Origin: Rhizobium skierniewicense
GTDB lineage: Bacteria; Pseudomonadota; Alphaproteobacteria; Rhizobiales; Rhizobiaceae
DNA length: 64,000 nt
Direction: 5' to 3'
Assembly (NCBI RefSeq): GCF_014196515.1
Contig: NZ_JACIDV010000008.1
Coordinates: 1 to 64,000 of the forward strand
Under the pieces are notes generated by a model that was given only the letters and a program-made list of their open reading frames with translations, searched no databases and was not told where the DNA came from. Made by a program: the position numbers and the translations under genes. Positions 26,687-35,677 of this stretch are shown one piece after another. The stretch's first letter is position 1. The number at the start of each line of letters is the position of its first letter.

Positions 26687-27331
26687 ATGAAAACCGTTCT
26701 TTGCTATGGCGATAGTCTGACCTGGGGATATGACGCCGAAAATCTGGGGCGCCATGCCTATGAGGATCGCTGGCCGAGCGTTTTGCAAAAGGCGCTGGGT
26801 CAAGAGGTCAACGTCATTGCCGAGGGTTTGAACGGGCGCACCACTGCTTATGACGATCATCTGGCAGATTGCGACCGTAATGGTGCGACTGTGTTGCCGA
26901 CGCTTCTGCACAGCCATGCGCCGATCGATCTGGTCATCATCATGCTTGGCACGAACGATCTCAAGCGCGGCATCGGCCCTGGAAATGCCGTCGGTGCGGT
27001 CAAGGGCGTGGAACGTCTGGTCAGCCTCGTTCGCAAGCACGCATGGTCCTTCGAGGATCATGACGAGCCGGAAATCTTGATCGTGTCCGCGCCGCATATC
27101 TGCGAGACGGGCAACGAGGTATTCGCGGCCATGTTCATTGACGCGGTCGGACAATCGAAGATGATGGGCTCGCTCTATCGCGATCTGGCGGATGACAAGG
27201 GGTGCGGATTTTTCGATGCTGCATCCGTCGCCGTCACCACGCCCGTGGATGGTGTGCACCTGGATGCGGAAAACACACGTGCGATCGGTCGCGGGCTGGA
27301 GCCCGTGGTGCGCATGATGTTGGGACTTTGA
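26687..27331 (+). CDS. SGNH/GDSL-family esterase (arylesterase-like)
   Basis: A 214-residue SGNH hydrolase. The four blocks are clear: GDSLTWGYD with the catalytic Ser at residue 10, GLNGRTT with the oxyanion Gly/Asn, LGTNDLKRG, and DGVHLDAEN with catalytic Asp and His. The W after the GDSLT motif and the insertions match the octameric aryl esterase/acyltransferase group that includes the Agrobacterium aryl esterase and the mycobacterial perhydrolase; I know this from the family. No signal peptide, so cytosolic. It sits inside the pdh gene run between pdhC and lpdA, with no obvious metabolic link. Confidence 0.92.
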   Translation: MKTVLCYGDSLTWGYDAENLGRHAYEDRWPSVLQKALGQEVNVIAEGLNGRTTAYDDHLADCDRNGATVLPTLLHSHAPIDLVIIMLGTNDLKRGIGPGNAVGAVKGVERLVSLVRKHAWSFEDHDEPEILIVSAPHICETGNEVFAAMFIDAVGQSKMMGSLYRDLADDKGCGFFDAASVAVTTPVDGVHLDAENTRAIGRGLEPVVRMMLGL

Positions 27332-27392
27332 AGATACTCGATTGACGCAGCGGCGCCACGCCGCCGTCAAACAGATAAAGGCAGGAAATAGA

Positions 27393-28838
27393 ATGGCTCA
27401 ATCCTACGACGTCATCGTCATTGGCTCCGGTCCGGGTGGTTATATCGCCGCCATTCGCGCGGCTCAGCTCGGTCTGAAGGTTGCCGTCGTGGAGCGCGAA
27501 CACCTGGCGGGCATCTGCTCCAACTGGGGCTGCATTCCCACCAAGGCCCTGCTGCGCACCGCAGACGTCATGCACAGTGCAACCCATGCGAAGGATTACG
27601 GCCTGACGCTGGAAGGCTCGATCAAGCCGGACGTGAAGGCCATCGTCGCCCGCTCGCGCGGCATTGCCGCCCGCATGAACAACGGCGTCGGCTTCCTGTT
27701 CAAGAAGAACAAGGTCGATATCATCTGGGGTGAGGCCAAGATCACCAAGCCCGGCGAAATCGTCGTTGGCAAGATGACGAAACCTGTCGTCCAGCCGCAG
27801 GGTCCCGTGCCGAAAAACACGTTGGGTGAAGGTACTTACACCGCCAAGCATATCATCGTCGCCACCGGCGCACGTCCGCGCGCGCTGCCCGGCATCGAGC
27901 CGGATGGCAAGCTGATCTGGACCTATTTCGAGGCGATGAAGCCGGAAGAACTGCCGAAGTCGCTGCTCGTCATGGGTTCGGGCGCCATCGGTATCGAGTT
28001 TGCCAGCTTCTATCGCACCATGGGCGTTGATGTGACGGTCGTCGAAATCATGAGCCAGGTCATGCCGGTCGAGGATGCGGAAATCTCCGCTTTCGCAAAG
28101 AAGCAGTTCGACAAGCAGGGCATAAAGATTCATCTGGAGGCCAAGGTCGCCAAGGTGGAGAAGGGTGCAAATTCAGTCACCGCCACCATCGAAAAGAAAG
28201 ACGGCTCGTCCGAGAAGATCACCGCAGACCGGATGATCTCCGCCGTCGGCGTTCAGGCCAATATCGAGAATATCGGCCTTGAGGCAGCGGGCGTGAAGAC
28301 CGATCGCGGCTTCGTCGTCATCGATGGCTACGGCAAGACCAACGTTCCCGGCATCTATGCCATCGGCGACGTCGCCGGCGGCCCGCTTCTGGCCCACAAG
28401 GCAGAGCATGAAGCCGTCATTTGCGTCGAGAAGATCGCAGGCCTGCCGAATGTCCACCCCATGGACAAGAGCAAGATCCCCGGCTGCACCTATTGCAACC
28501 CGCAGGTCGCCTCGGTCGGTTTGACGGAAGCCAAGGCTAGGGAACAGGGCCGCGACGTGCGCGTCGGACGCTTCTCCTTTGCGGCCAACGGCAAGGCCGT
28601 GGCGCTCGGAGAAGATCAGGGCATGGTCAAGACGATCTTCGACAAAAAAACCGGCGAGCTCATCGGCGCGCATATGGTGGGTGCGGAAGTGACCGAACTC
28701 ATCCAGGGCTTCGTCGTGGCCATGAACCTCGAAACCACCGAGGAAGACCTGATGCACACCATCTTCCCGCATCCGACCCTGTCGGAAATGATGAAGGAAA
28801 GTGTGCTGGATGCCTATGGACGTGCGCTGAACGCTTGA
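27393..28838 (+). CDS. lpdA: Dihydrolipoyl dehydrogenase (E3)
   Basis: FAD enzyme that reoxidises dihydrolipoamide and produces NADH; its position makes it the E3 of the pyruvate dehydrogenase complex. FAD site GSGPGG (11-16), redox disulfide Cys42/Cys47 in ICSNWGCIPTKALL, NAD site GSGAIGIEFAS, second FAD site AIGDVAGGPLLAHKAEHE, and the active-site His-Glu pair in FPHPTLSEMMKES near the C-terminus. The 481 residues are typical. AGGAA precedes ATG 27393; the frame extends upstream to 27342 without support. Confidence 0.96.
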   Translation: MAQSYDVIVIGSGPGGYIAAIRAAQLGLKVAVVEREHLAGICSNWGCIPTKALLRTADVMHSATHAKDYGLTLEGSIKPDVKAIVARSRGIAARMNNGVGFLFKKNKVDIIWGEAKITKPGEIVVGKMTKPVVQPQGPVPKNTLGEGTYTAKHIIVATGARPRALPGIEPDGKLIWTYFEAMKPEELPKSLLVMGSGAIGIEFASFYRTMGVDVTVVEIMSQVMPVEDAEISAFAKKQFDKQGIKIHLEAKVAKVEKGANSVTATIEKKDGSSEKITADRMISAVGVQANIENIGLEAAGVKTDRGFVVIDGYGKTNVPGIYAIGDVAGGPLLAHKAEHEAVICVEKIAGLPNVHPMDKSKIPGCTYCNPQVASVGLTEAKAREQGRDVRVGRFSFAANGKAVALGEDQGMVKTIFDKKTGELIGAHMVGAEVTELIQGFVVAMNLETTEEDLMHTIFPHPTLSEMMKESVLDAYGRALNA

Positions 28839-28894
28839 TAATTGCGCTGCGCGCTCCCACTCTTTGAGGGGAGCGGCGCCAACGGGAGAAAGAC

Positions 28895-29149
28895 ATGTCG
28901 GTTGCAACGGAAGCCTGGATTATCTTTCTCCTGATCGGCCTTGTGGCCGGTTTTCTGGCAAGTCTCATCGTTGGCGGTGGTGGTCTGATCGGCTGCCTTC
29001 TCAGCGGTGTGATTGGCGCATTTGTCGGCGGTTATGTGTTCAACGCGCTTGGCATTTCACTTGGCATTGAAAACGCGCTGGTGGTGCAGATCATTCACGC
29101 AACGGTCGGCGCCATCATTGTGACGCTGATTGCAAAACTGATTGTCTGA
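28895..29149 (+). CDS. GlsB/YeaQ/YmgE family membrane protein
   Basis: An 84-residue, three-helix membrane protein of the transglycosylase-associated/GlsB-YeaQ-YmgE family. It shows IIFLLIGLVAGFLASLIVGGG, then LIGCLLSGVIGAFVGGYVFNAL, with a third helix IIHATVGAIIVTLIAKLIV. The G-A-x-V-G-G and HATVGAIIV motifs are family signatures. Members are associated with stress responses in other bacteria; no activity is known. GGGAGA lies just upstream. A second member follows 39 bp downstream. Confidence 0.88.
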   Translation: MSVATEAWIIFLLIGLVAGFLASLIVGGGGLIGCLLSGVIGAFVGGYVFNALGISLGIENALVVQIIHATVGAIIVTLIAKLIV

Positions 29150-29188
29150 CGAGCAGAGCAGGCGACGACAGAAGGTTAAGGGTGTGGC

Positions 29189-29437
29189 ATGGAAAGTGTA
29201 GGCTGGATCGGTGCGATTATCATTGGTGGCCTTGCGGGATGGCTTGCAGGCAAGCTCATGGATATGCGCTTTGGCATTTTCATGAACATCGTTCTGGGCA
29301 TCGTCGGCTCCGTGGTGGCGGTTGCCGTGCTGCGCACCTTCGATGTCTTCGTGCAAGATAGCCGCCTCGGTTATTTCGTCACGTCTTTCTTGGGCGCAAG
29401 CCTTCTGTTATTCATCGCCAAGCTCGTCAGGCGTTAA
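29189..29437 (+). CDS. GlsB/YeaQ/YmgE-like membrane protein, second copy
   Basis: An 82-residue paralogue-like protein: [41 protein letters not shown] and [16 protein letters not shown]. It keeps the glycine pattern of the family but is clearly diverged from the preceding gene, so this is an old tandem pair rather than a recent duplication. It lies 32 bp before lipA and may share a transcript with it. Confidence 0.82.
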   Translation: MESVGWIGAIIIGGLAGWLAGKLMDMRFGIFMNIVLGIVGSVVAVAVLRTFDVFVQDSRLGYFVTSFLGASLLLFIAKLVRR

Positions 29438-29469
29438 GGCCGCATCCACGCGGTAGAAGCAGGTCTCTT

Positions 29470-30444
29470 ATGGTCACTATTCTCGACAGGATGTCCCAGA
29501 CGGACGAAAAGCGCGTTCGTCATCCGGAAAAGGCGCACAAGCCCGATACGGAAGTCCTGCGCAAACCGGAATGGATCCGCGTCAAGGCACCCACATCCAA
29601 GGGGTACCAGGAGACGCGCGAACTGGTGCGCAGCCACAAGCTGGTAACCGTGTGCGAAGAGGCCGGCTGTCCAAATATCGGCGAGTGCTGGGAAAAGAAG
29701 CACGCCACCTTCATGATCATGGGCGAGATCTGCACCCGCGCTTGCGCCTTCTGCAATGTGTCCACCGGCAAGCCGAATGCACTCGACATGTTGGAGCCTG
29801 AGAACGTCGCCAAGGCCGTCAAGCAGATGGGTCTCTCCCACGTCGTCATCACTTCGGTTGATCGTGACGATCTGGATGATGGCGGAGCGGAGCATTTCGA
29901 AAAGGTCATCTGGGCCATCCGCGCAGCATCGCCAGGCACCACCATCGAAATCCTGACACCCGACTTTTTGAAGAAGCCTGGTGCGCTCGAACGTGTTGTC
30001 GCCGCCAAGCCTGATGTCTTCAACCACAACATGGAAACGGTTCCGGGCAATTATCTCACCGTGCGCCCCGGTGCGCGTTACTTCCACTCCGTGCGCCTGC
30101 TTCAGCGCGTCAAGGAACTGGACCCCACCATGTTCACCAAATCCGGCATCATGGTCGGCCTCGGAGAAGAGCGCAACGAAGTGCTGCAATTGATGGACGA
30201 CCTGCGCAGTGCAGACGTCGACTTCCTCACCATTGGCCAGTACCTCCAGCCGACCCGAAAGCACCACAAGGTCGAAAAATTCGTCACACCGGAAGAGTTC
30301 AAGTCCTATGAGACGATTGCATACACCAAGGGCTTTCTGATGGTCGCATCCAGCCCTCTGACACGTTCCTCACATCATGCGGGTGACGATTTCGAGCGGC
30401 TCCGGGTCAATCGCGAGCGCAAGCTGCTCGCTGCTGCAGAGTAG
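29470..30444 (+). CDS. lipA: Lipoyl synthase
   Basis: Radical-SAM enzyme that inserts two sulfurs into protein-bound octanoyl groups, making the lipoyl cofactor needed by PdhB, PdhC and GcvH in this same window. The auxiliary cluster cysteines are in [13 protein letters not shown] (C-x4-C-x5-C), the radical-SAM cluster in [15 protein letters not shown] (C-x3-C-x2-C), and the C-terminal cluster serine in [12 protein letters not shown]. The 324 residues are normal. The start at 29470 is the usual one; an ATG at 29491 is possible. Confidence 0.97.
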   Translation: MVTILDRMSQTDEKRVRHPEKAHKPDTEVLRKPEWIRVKAPTSKGYQETRELVRSHKLVTVCEEAGCPNIGECWEKKHATFMIMGEICTRACAFCNVSTGKPNALDMLEPENVAKAVKQMGLSHVVITSVDRDDLDDGGAEHFEKVIWAIRAASPGTTIEILTPDFLKKPGALERVVAAKPDVFNHNMETVPGNYLTVRPGARYFHSVRLLQRVKELDPTMFTKSGIMVGLGEERNEVLQLMDDLRSADVDFLTIGQYLQPTRKHHKVEKFVTPEEFKSYETIAYTKGFLMVASSPLTRSSHHAGDDFERLRVNRERKLLAAAE

Positions 30445-30535
30445 GTTGTGATGAGGCTGTTGGGCAGAGGCTGACAGCGCACGACGCTTTTACTTTTGGG
30501 GATGACACCCACGTTCCCTGTAGCGGGTTTTTAGG

Positions 30536-30556
30536 TGCTCGGGTCAAGCCCGAGCA
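30536..30556. repeat. Short perfect palindrome between lipA and the exporter gene
   Basis: TGCTCGGG and CCCGAGCA flank the 5-nt loop TCAAG. No T run follows on either strand, so it is not a standard terminator. Similar GC-rich short palindromes are dispersed in many rhizobial genomes; whether this belongs to such a family cannot be shown from one copy. Confidence 0.5.
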
Positions 30557-30593
30557 AGGCAATCGGGTTGCATTGGCTCAAGGCCTTTGCGTT

Positions 30594-31526
30594 CTACCCA
30601 TTCACCTTCGCAGGCCGATGCGCCTGCATGCACAACAACACGCTCACCACCACAGATACGATCGCAGCCGTTTCGATCAGGGTCGGGCCGCGCTGTTCCC
30701 ACATGAACCCGTAGAGAAGCGCGAAAAGCGTTTCGAACAGGATCATCTGCCCCACCATTGTCAGGGGCAGCAGGCGGCTCATACGGTTCCAGAGCGCATT
30801 GCCGAAGATGGAGGCGGTAACGCCAAGACCCACGGCAACCGAGGCGAATTGCAGCCAGTCGGCGCGCGCGTGGACATCGGCGCTGAAGCCGAAGGCGGGG
30901 ACCGCGAGCACAAGCGCCAGTCCGCCGGTCACGACACCCGTCATCAGGTTCCACTCGTCGGCGCTCACATCGTGCAGGCGCGTCAGCCAGCGGGCATTGC
31001 CGACGGCAAAGGCTGTCCACGAGGCAAGCGCCCCAATGGCGCAGACGAGGCCGACGATCTTGGTGAGATCGAACCCGCCTTGCCCCTCGGCCAATGACTG
31101 CCACGACACGCCAAAGATTCCGATGGCCCCGAAGACAAGGGAAGGCCATAGGCGTTTGAGGGAGATAGCGCCATGGTCACGACTGCCGATAATGGTCACG
31201 GCCACAGGCAGAAAGCCGATGATGATGGAGGTGAAGGCAACGCCGCTGAGCTGCACCGCCGTGGAGATAAAAAAGTAGTAGACGATATTGCCGATGAGGC
31301 TGAGCCAACCCAAGGCAATCCATTCCGCTTTTCCGAACCGGGACGCGACACGGCGAAGTTTGGGGCCGATCAAGATCAGCGCGAAGACGCCGTAGGTGAG
31401 ATATCGCGCCGTCGATAGTTGTAAGGGCGTAAAGCCATCAGGGATCAGCTTCGGAGCGAGAAAAATGCCTCCCCAAAGCGCGCCTGCCAGCATGCCGTAA
31501 AATACGCCCAGTCCCGTCCTGTTCAT
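30594..31526 (-). CDS. EamA/DMT family transporter
   Basis: A 310-residue integral membrane protein with about ten helices in two repeats, the pattern of the drug/metabolite transporter (EamA) superfamily. It starts GVFYGMLAGALWGGIFLAPK; the second half begins near LTKIVGLVCAIGALASWTAF and ends LFETLFALLYGFMWEQRGP. The substrate cannot be predicted. The adjacent AraC-type regulator, read in the same direction 63 bp upstream, is a candidate local regulator. The frame is open far upstream, but only the ATG at 31526 fits the family N-terminus. Confidence 0.88.
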   Translation of the reverse strand: MNRTGLGVFYGMLAGALWGGIFLAPKLIPDGFTPLQLSTARYLTYGVFALILIGPKLRRVASRFGKAEWIALGWLSLIGNIVYYFFISTAVQLSGVAFTSIIIGFLPVAVTIIGSRDHGAISLKRLWPSLVFGAIGIFGVSWQSLAEGQGGFDLTKIVGLVCAIGALASWTAFAVGNARWLTRLHDVSADEWNLMTGVVTGGLALVLAVPAFGFSADVHARADWLQFASVAVGLGVTASIFGNALWNRMSRLLPLTMVGQMILFETLFALLYGFMWEQRGPTLIETAAIVSVVVSVLLCMQAHRPAKVNG

Positions 31527-31588
31527 GCCATGCCCACTCGTTGCCTGACGCTGTTTGCCACGGCGCGTGGGTGCTGTCTTGACATAAA

Positions 31589-32329
31589 CTATTGCGGCAG
31601 CCCCGAAAACTCGCGGCGATAGGCGGCGGGTGTCGTGCCAACGATTTTCTTCATGGCACGGGTGAGGGCGGTCTGATCGGAAAAACCTGCCCGGTCGGCA
31701 ATCTGCGCGATTGGCAGGTTTGAACCTGTCAGAAGCCTGCATATCGCCTTCATGCGCAGATCGCGGAGCCAGAGGTGCGGGCTTTCGTCGAAGTGCTCCC
31801 GGAAAACCGCATGCAAGCGACTGACGCTGATGTCGGCCTGTTCTGCCATGCGATCCAAAGGCCAAGGCATGAGCGGATTGATTTCCACGAGAGCTTTCAA
31901 CGCAGTCAATCGCGAAACGATATCGGGCTTTTCATCCACGAGACTGGAAAGAAGGATCGGCGTCCAGGCGAGGTTGGCTTTGGCGTCCTGTTCGCCGCCT
32001 AGCGTCAAGTCGCGCATGTAGTGGGCGAGCTTGGTGGTGCGCAGGTTGAGATCGATAAAGGGTTTCGATGCAAACCTGTCGAGAGTCTGCGCGGGCACTG
32101 ACTGCTCGTCGATATCGACGACCAGCGAGCGGTTCAGGACGTCACTGGTTTGCGTGTGAGCGGTATGTCGATGAACGATCACGCCCTTGGCGGGGGACAG
32201 CTTCTCCTGAAGGCCGCAGACATCGATTTCGAGGTGTCCTGCAACGGGAAGAACGATCTGCACAAAGGCATGACATTCATTTGGAGTTTCACCGCGATAG
32301 GAGCGCAGATCGACAGACGTGGCTTTCAT
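31589..32329 (-). CDS. AraC family transcriptional regulator
   Basis: A 246-residue regulator with an N-terminal cupin-like sensing region (about residues 20-100, for example GVIVHRHTAHTQTSD) and a C-terminal pair of helix-turn-helix motifs: LDRMAEQADISVSRLHAVFREHF and IAQIADRAGFSDQTALTRAMKKIVG, ending TPAAYRREF. This double motif defines the family. GGGAG stands 6 nt before the ATG. It probably controls the exporter immediately downstream; the inducer is unknown. Confidence 0.92.
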   Translation of the reverse strand: MKATSVDLRSYRGETPNECHAFVQIVLPVAGHLEIDVCGLQEKLSPAKGVIVHRHTAHTQTSDVLNRSLVVDIDEQSVPAQTLDRFASKPFIDLNLRTTKLAHYMRDLTLGGEQDAKANLAWTPILLSSLVDEKPDIVSRLTALKALVEINPLMPWPLDRMAEQADISVSRLHAVFREHFDESPHLWLRDLRMKAICRLLTGSNLPIAQIADRAGFSDQTALTRAMKKIVGTTPAAYRREFSGLPQ

Positions 32330-32426
32330 TCAAGGCTCCCTCCTTCCCAAAACAAAAGATGGCCGCGACGCGGCCACCTATGGAATGGATAATTTCATGT
32401 CGGCAGGCAGGCCGCCAGGCAAAATC

Positions 32427-32609
32427 TCAAGCCTCGGCCTCCTGCTTGATGGTCGATTCGCCACGCTTGCGCTTACGCAGCACCGGTTTGTTTTCCCGTG
32501 CTTCGCACTTGGCCACGTCGATGAGATAGGCGAGCATCGGCATGCTGTTCATGGATGCCAGCTGTTTTGCGGATTCCAGAAGGTTGATGATGTTGGCAAA
32601 ATCGTCCAT
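32427..32609 (-). CDS. Small conserved-type hypothetical protein
   Basis: A 60-residue protein beginning MDDFANIINLLESAKQLASM and ending in a basic, charged tail RKRKRGESTIKQEAEA. The first 40 residues look like two amphipathic helices. There is no signal peptide or membrane helix. I do not recognise a named family. Codon use and a complete start-stop frame in a gap between genes argue for a real gene. Confidence 0.55.
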   Translation of the reverse strand: MDDFANIINLLESAKQLASMNSMPMLAYLIDVAKCEARENKPVLRKRKRGESTIKQEAEA

Positions 32610-32730
32610 CGTATCACTCGATTGTTTGGCTGCATCCCAAGGATGTAATCGTCGTTGCTGTTAAATAACGCCGAGCCCGGTCGGGTTGCAAGAGTCAATT
32701 TCTCCGAACTGCTATGCAAGGGTAGACAGG

Positions 32731-33300
32731 ATGGCCGCCATCAACAGCATCGAGGAAGCCGCCGAGTGTATATCCAAGGCATCCCGCATCATGGTCGTCG
32801 GCTGTTCTGGAGGCGGGAAAACGACGCTTTCACAGGGGATATGCTCGCGTAAAGGATTGGAATACTTCTCCATCGACCGGGATGTGAGGTGGATGTCGGA
32901 ATGGACACAGCGAGACAGTGGCGAACAGCGCCGCATCCTCGAAGATATCGTGCGTCGTGAGCGTTGGCTGCTGGATGGCTCCGGTCCTTCCACATTCGAA
33001 TTGAGGTTGCCGCGAACCGACGTCGTCATATGGATGAGGCTGCCGCGAGTGACGTGTCTTATGGGTGTCGCGAAGCGAGTGGCGAAATATTATGGCACTG
33101 TGCGGCCATACATGGCGGACGGTTGCCGCGAACCATTACCTGACAGGGAGTTTCTCAGCTACATCTGGACCTTCGAGAAGCACCACGCGCCCGTATTCCT
33201 GCGCAATTTCGAACTTTACGGTCCGCACGTGCCAATATTTCAGGTGAAATCCAGAGCGCAGGCAAGTCTACTTCTTGATCTTGTTCGCGCGGCGCATTAA
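32731..33300 (+). CDS. P-loop kinase-like protein (FlaR/adenylate-kinase-like)
   Basis: A 189-residue P-loop NTPase. The Walker A motif VVGCSGGGKTTLSQ lies at about residues 21-34 after a short N-terminal helix. FSIDRDVRWMSEWTQRD and RERWLLDGSGPSTFELRLPR, with DVVIWMRLPR as a Walker-B-like strand, resemble the small kinases annotated as DNA topology modulation protein FlaR or adenylate kinase. The substrate is not known. ATG 32731 has AAGGG upstream. It ends 9 bp before the COQ10-like gene. Confidence 0.8.
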   Translation: MAAINSIEEAAECISKASRIMVVGCSGGGKTTLSQGICSRKGLEYFSIDRDVRWMSEWTQRDSGEQRRILEDIVRRERWLLDGSGPSTFELRLPRTDVVIWMRLPRVTCLMGVAKRVAKYYGTVRPYMADGCREPLPDREFLSYIWTFEKHHAPVFLRNFELYGPHVPIFQVKSRAQASLLLDLVRAAH

Positions 33301-33309
33301 CTGCCCCTC

Positions 33310-33759
33310 ATGCCGCAATTCGAAACACGCCGCCCTGTCAGACACTCTCCCGAACGGATGTATAATCTCGTTGCCGATGTGGAGACGTACCCGCAATTTC
33401 TGCCGCTTTGCGATGGCTTGACCGTTCGTTCCAGAAAAGAGCGCGACACCAAGACCCTGCTGGTTGCCGATATGACGGTCGGCTACAAGGCGATCAGAGA
33501 AACCTTCACGACTCAGGTTCTTCTCAAACCTGAGGAATCGGCCATCGATGTGAAATATCTGGATGGGCCGTTCAAATATCTCGACAATCGCTGGCGTTTC
33601 GAACCCGGCGAAAATGGCGGCTGCTCGGTCTACTTCTTTATCGATTACGAGTTCAAAAGCCGTTTTCTGGGCGCCGTCATGGGCTCGATGTTCGACCGCG
33701 CTTTTCGCATGTTTGCGGAAGCCTTCGAAGCGCGTGCCGACAAGATCTATACGGATTGA
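33310..33759 (+). CDS. COQ10/RatA-like START-domain protein
   Basis: A 149-residue SRPBCC (START-type) protein with the family beginning FETRRPVRHSPERMYNLVAD, the core VADMTVGYKAIRETFTTQV and the closing [17 protein letters not shown]. Eukaryotic COQ10 binds ubiquinone and E. coli RatA has been described as a toxin acting on ribosome assembly. In alphaproteobacteria a quinone-related role seems the better guess, and no antitoxin gene is adjacent. Its last 13 bp overlap the end of the converging cinA-like gene. Confidence 0.88.
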   Translation: MPQFETRRPVRHSPERMYNLVADVETYPQFLPLCDGLTVRSRKERDTKTLLVADMTVGYKAIRETFTTQVLLKPEESAIDVKYLDGPFKYLDNRWRFEPGENGGCSVYFFIDYEFKSRFLGAVMGSMFDRAFRMFAEAFEARADKIYTD

Positions 33760-34250
33760 GACAGTTCGATCAGCATCTCAAGGGATGTCTTGACCGTCGC
33801 GAGACGAACCGTGTCGCGACCCACATCTCCATACCGCATCTCCCGATGAAGGATACGCCCGGTCCGCGCCTTTGCAGCAATATGGACGAGACCGACCGGT
33901 TTGAGCGCCGACCCGCCGCCGGGACCGGCAATACCCGTGACCGCCATGGAGACATGCGCGCGTGATCGATAAAGCGCGCCATGCGCCATTTGAAGCGCGG
34001 TTTCCATGGAAACGGCACCGAAGGTTTCCAGCGTCAGGGCGCTGACCCCGAGCATGTCCATTTTGGCGTCGTTGGTGTAGGTGACGAAGCCACGGTCGAC
34101 CACGGCAGATGACCCCGCGATCTCCGTCAGCGCTCCTGCGATCAGTCCGCCCGTGCAGCTCTCCGCCGTCGATAGCATGTGTCCCCGAGCGGTGAAGTCG
34201 GCCACGACCTTGCGTGCCAGCGTCTCTATGTCTGACGGAAACACGCTCAT
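33747..34250 (-). CDS. pncC: CinA C-terminal-type nicotinamide-nucleotide amidase
   Basis: A 167-residue stand-alone CinA C-terminal domain, the form with NMN amidohydrolase activity (PncC) in pyridine nucleotide salvage. The signatures are [22 protein letters not shown] (residues 27-48), [13 protein letters not shown], and [23 protein letters not shown]. The ATG overlaps the ispDF stop by 4 bp (ATGA), so the two are translated together. The 3' end overlaps the opposite gene by 13 bp. Activity is inferred from the family. Confidence 0.9.
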   Translation of the reverse strand: MSVFPSDIETLARKVVADFTARGHMLSTAESCTGGLIAGALTEIAGSSAVVDRGFVTYTNDAKMDMLGVSALTLETFGAVSMETALQMAHGALYRSRAHVSMAVTGIAGPGGGSALKPVGLVHIAAKARTGRILHREMRYGDVGRDTVRLATVKTSLEMLIELSQSV

Positions 34251-35434
34251 GCAGGCCTCTGGCGATAAACAACGGTCGCGGTTGCGATGGCGGCTATTCC
34301 CTCACGCCGACCGACAAAGCCGATGGTTTCATTGGTGGTTGCCTTCACCGAGCAACGGTCGAGTGAAATGTCCAGGATGTCGGCAAGGTTCTCACGCATC
34401 GCCTGCCGGTGCGGGCCGATCCGTGGCTCCTCGGCAATCAGTGAAACGTCGGCATTCATGATCGTGCCGCCATTGCCCCGCACGACCTTTGCCGCATGTT
34501 CCAGAAAAATGCGCGATGCAGCACCTTTCCACTGCGGGTCGGATGGCGGAAAATGATCGCCGATATCACCGGCGCCGCACGTTGCCAGCAACGCGTCCGT
34601 CAGGGCATGGAGCGCGACGTCTGCATCCGAGTGGCCGATAAGCTTCTGATCGTGCGGGATGAAGATGCCGCACAGTGTCACGCCATCGCCTTCACCCAGC
34701 TGATGCACATCGTAACCGTTGCCCGTGCGTACATCCGGCAACGCGGCGGAAAGTTTTTCGTCAGCCATGGCGATATCCCGTTTCAAAGTCAGTTTCACGT
34801 TATCGACGATGCCGTCCACCAGCTTCACCGGTGTGCCGGCCCATTCGGCAATCGCGGCATCGTCGGTAAAATCGATGCGACCGGAGGAGGTGGCATGTCT
34901 ATGCGCCCGTAGAATGAGAGAATAATCGAAAGTTTGCGGTGTCTGCGCCGCGTATAGATTGCTGCGCGGCACGGTTTCTCCAACATAGCCATCATGGCCG
35001 CGCTTCAGGGTATCTGCGACCGGAACCGCAGGCAAAACGGCCTGCGCTCCTTCAGCAAGCGCGTTCGCGATCCGCTCCAGCAGATCGACATCGATAAAGG
35101 GGCGCACCGCATCATGGATCATGACATGGGTAACATCGCGCGCCTCAAGTGCTTCAAGCCCGGCCAGAACGGATTGCTGGCGCGTCGGCCCGCCTGTCAC
35201 TCGGCTGATCCGATCATAGGCATTCAGTCTTTGGGCGATAGGTTCGAACAGGGCACGATCGTCGGCATGGGTGACGACCACGATGTGTGCAGATCGCTCC
35301 CACCCCAAAAATCGCGCGAGCGTGTGTTCGATAACGGCCTTTCCGCCGATGAGGCGATATTGCTTGGGACCTTCTTCCGGTGCGCCTGCGCGTTCTCCAC
35401 GCCCTGCCGCCACCACGACGATACCGATTCTCAT
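34247..35434 (-). CDS. ispDF: Bifunctional IspD/IspF of the MEP isoprenoid pathway
   Basis: A fusion of two non-consecutive MEP-pathway enzymes, known from alpha- and epsilonproteobacteria. Residues 1-225 are IspD, the cytidylyltransferase, with [12 protein letters not shown] and [12 protein letters not shown]. Residues 235-395 are IspF, the cyclodiphosphate synthase, starting at [15 protein letters not shown] with metal ligands in DVH, then [26 protein letters not shown] and the C-terminal [25 protein letters not shown] 5 nt before ATG 35434 fixes the start. It is co-transcribed with the pncC-like gene. Confidence 0.97.
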   Translation of the reverse strand: MRIGIVVVAAGRGERAGAPEEGPKQYRLIGGKAVIEHTLARFLGWERSAHIVVVTHADDRALFEPIAQRLNAYDRISRVTGGPTRQQSVLAGLEALEARDVTHVMIHDAVRPFIDVDLLERIANALAEGAQAVLPAVPVADTLKRGHDGYVGETVPRSNLYAAQTPQTFDYSLILRAHRHATSSGRIDFTDDAAIAEWAGTPVKLVDGIVDNVKLTLKRDIAMADEKLSAALPDVRTGNGYDVHQLGEGDGVTLCGIFIPHDQKLIGHSDADVALHALTDALLATCGAGDIGDHFPPSDPQWKGAASRIFLEHAAKVVRGNGGTIMNADVSLIAEEPRIGPHRQAMRENLADILDISLDRCSVKATTNETIGFVGRREGIAAIATATVVYRQRPA

Positions 35435-35677
35435 AGAGCCTTCCTGCATTGAACCCATGTCATTTATGCATTTCTTCATCGGTTTACTTCGGTGGTGTAG
35501 CGTTTTAGGAAAAGGATGACCAGTGGGAGACGCGCTGGCTTCTCAGGCATCATCGACACGTATGATCTCTTCACACAGCGACAAAACGGCAAGTCAAAAA
35601 AACACACGCTTATATCAGTGAAAGTGCTTGGCAAGAGCACGAACACTGTCTAAAAATAATGCAAATTTAAAAAATGC

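Noticed and set aside
33310-33759. Toxin-antitoxin system based on the RatA label.
   Set aside because: No RatB-like partner is adjacent, and the START-domain family is more generally COQ10-like in alphaproteobacteria.
35516-35653. A 45-codon frame upstream of dusB with AGGAAAAGG before the ATG.
   Set aside because: No recognisable sequence, and short frames are expected by chance in such gaps. It could be a leader peptide, but nothing supports that.
35435-35677. Sigma-54 promoter for the dusB-ntrBC operon.
   Set aside because: No GG-N10-GC pair with the TGGCAC/TTGC context was found.
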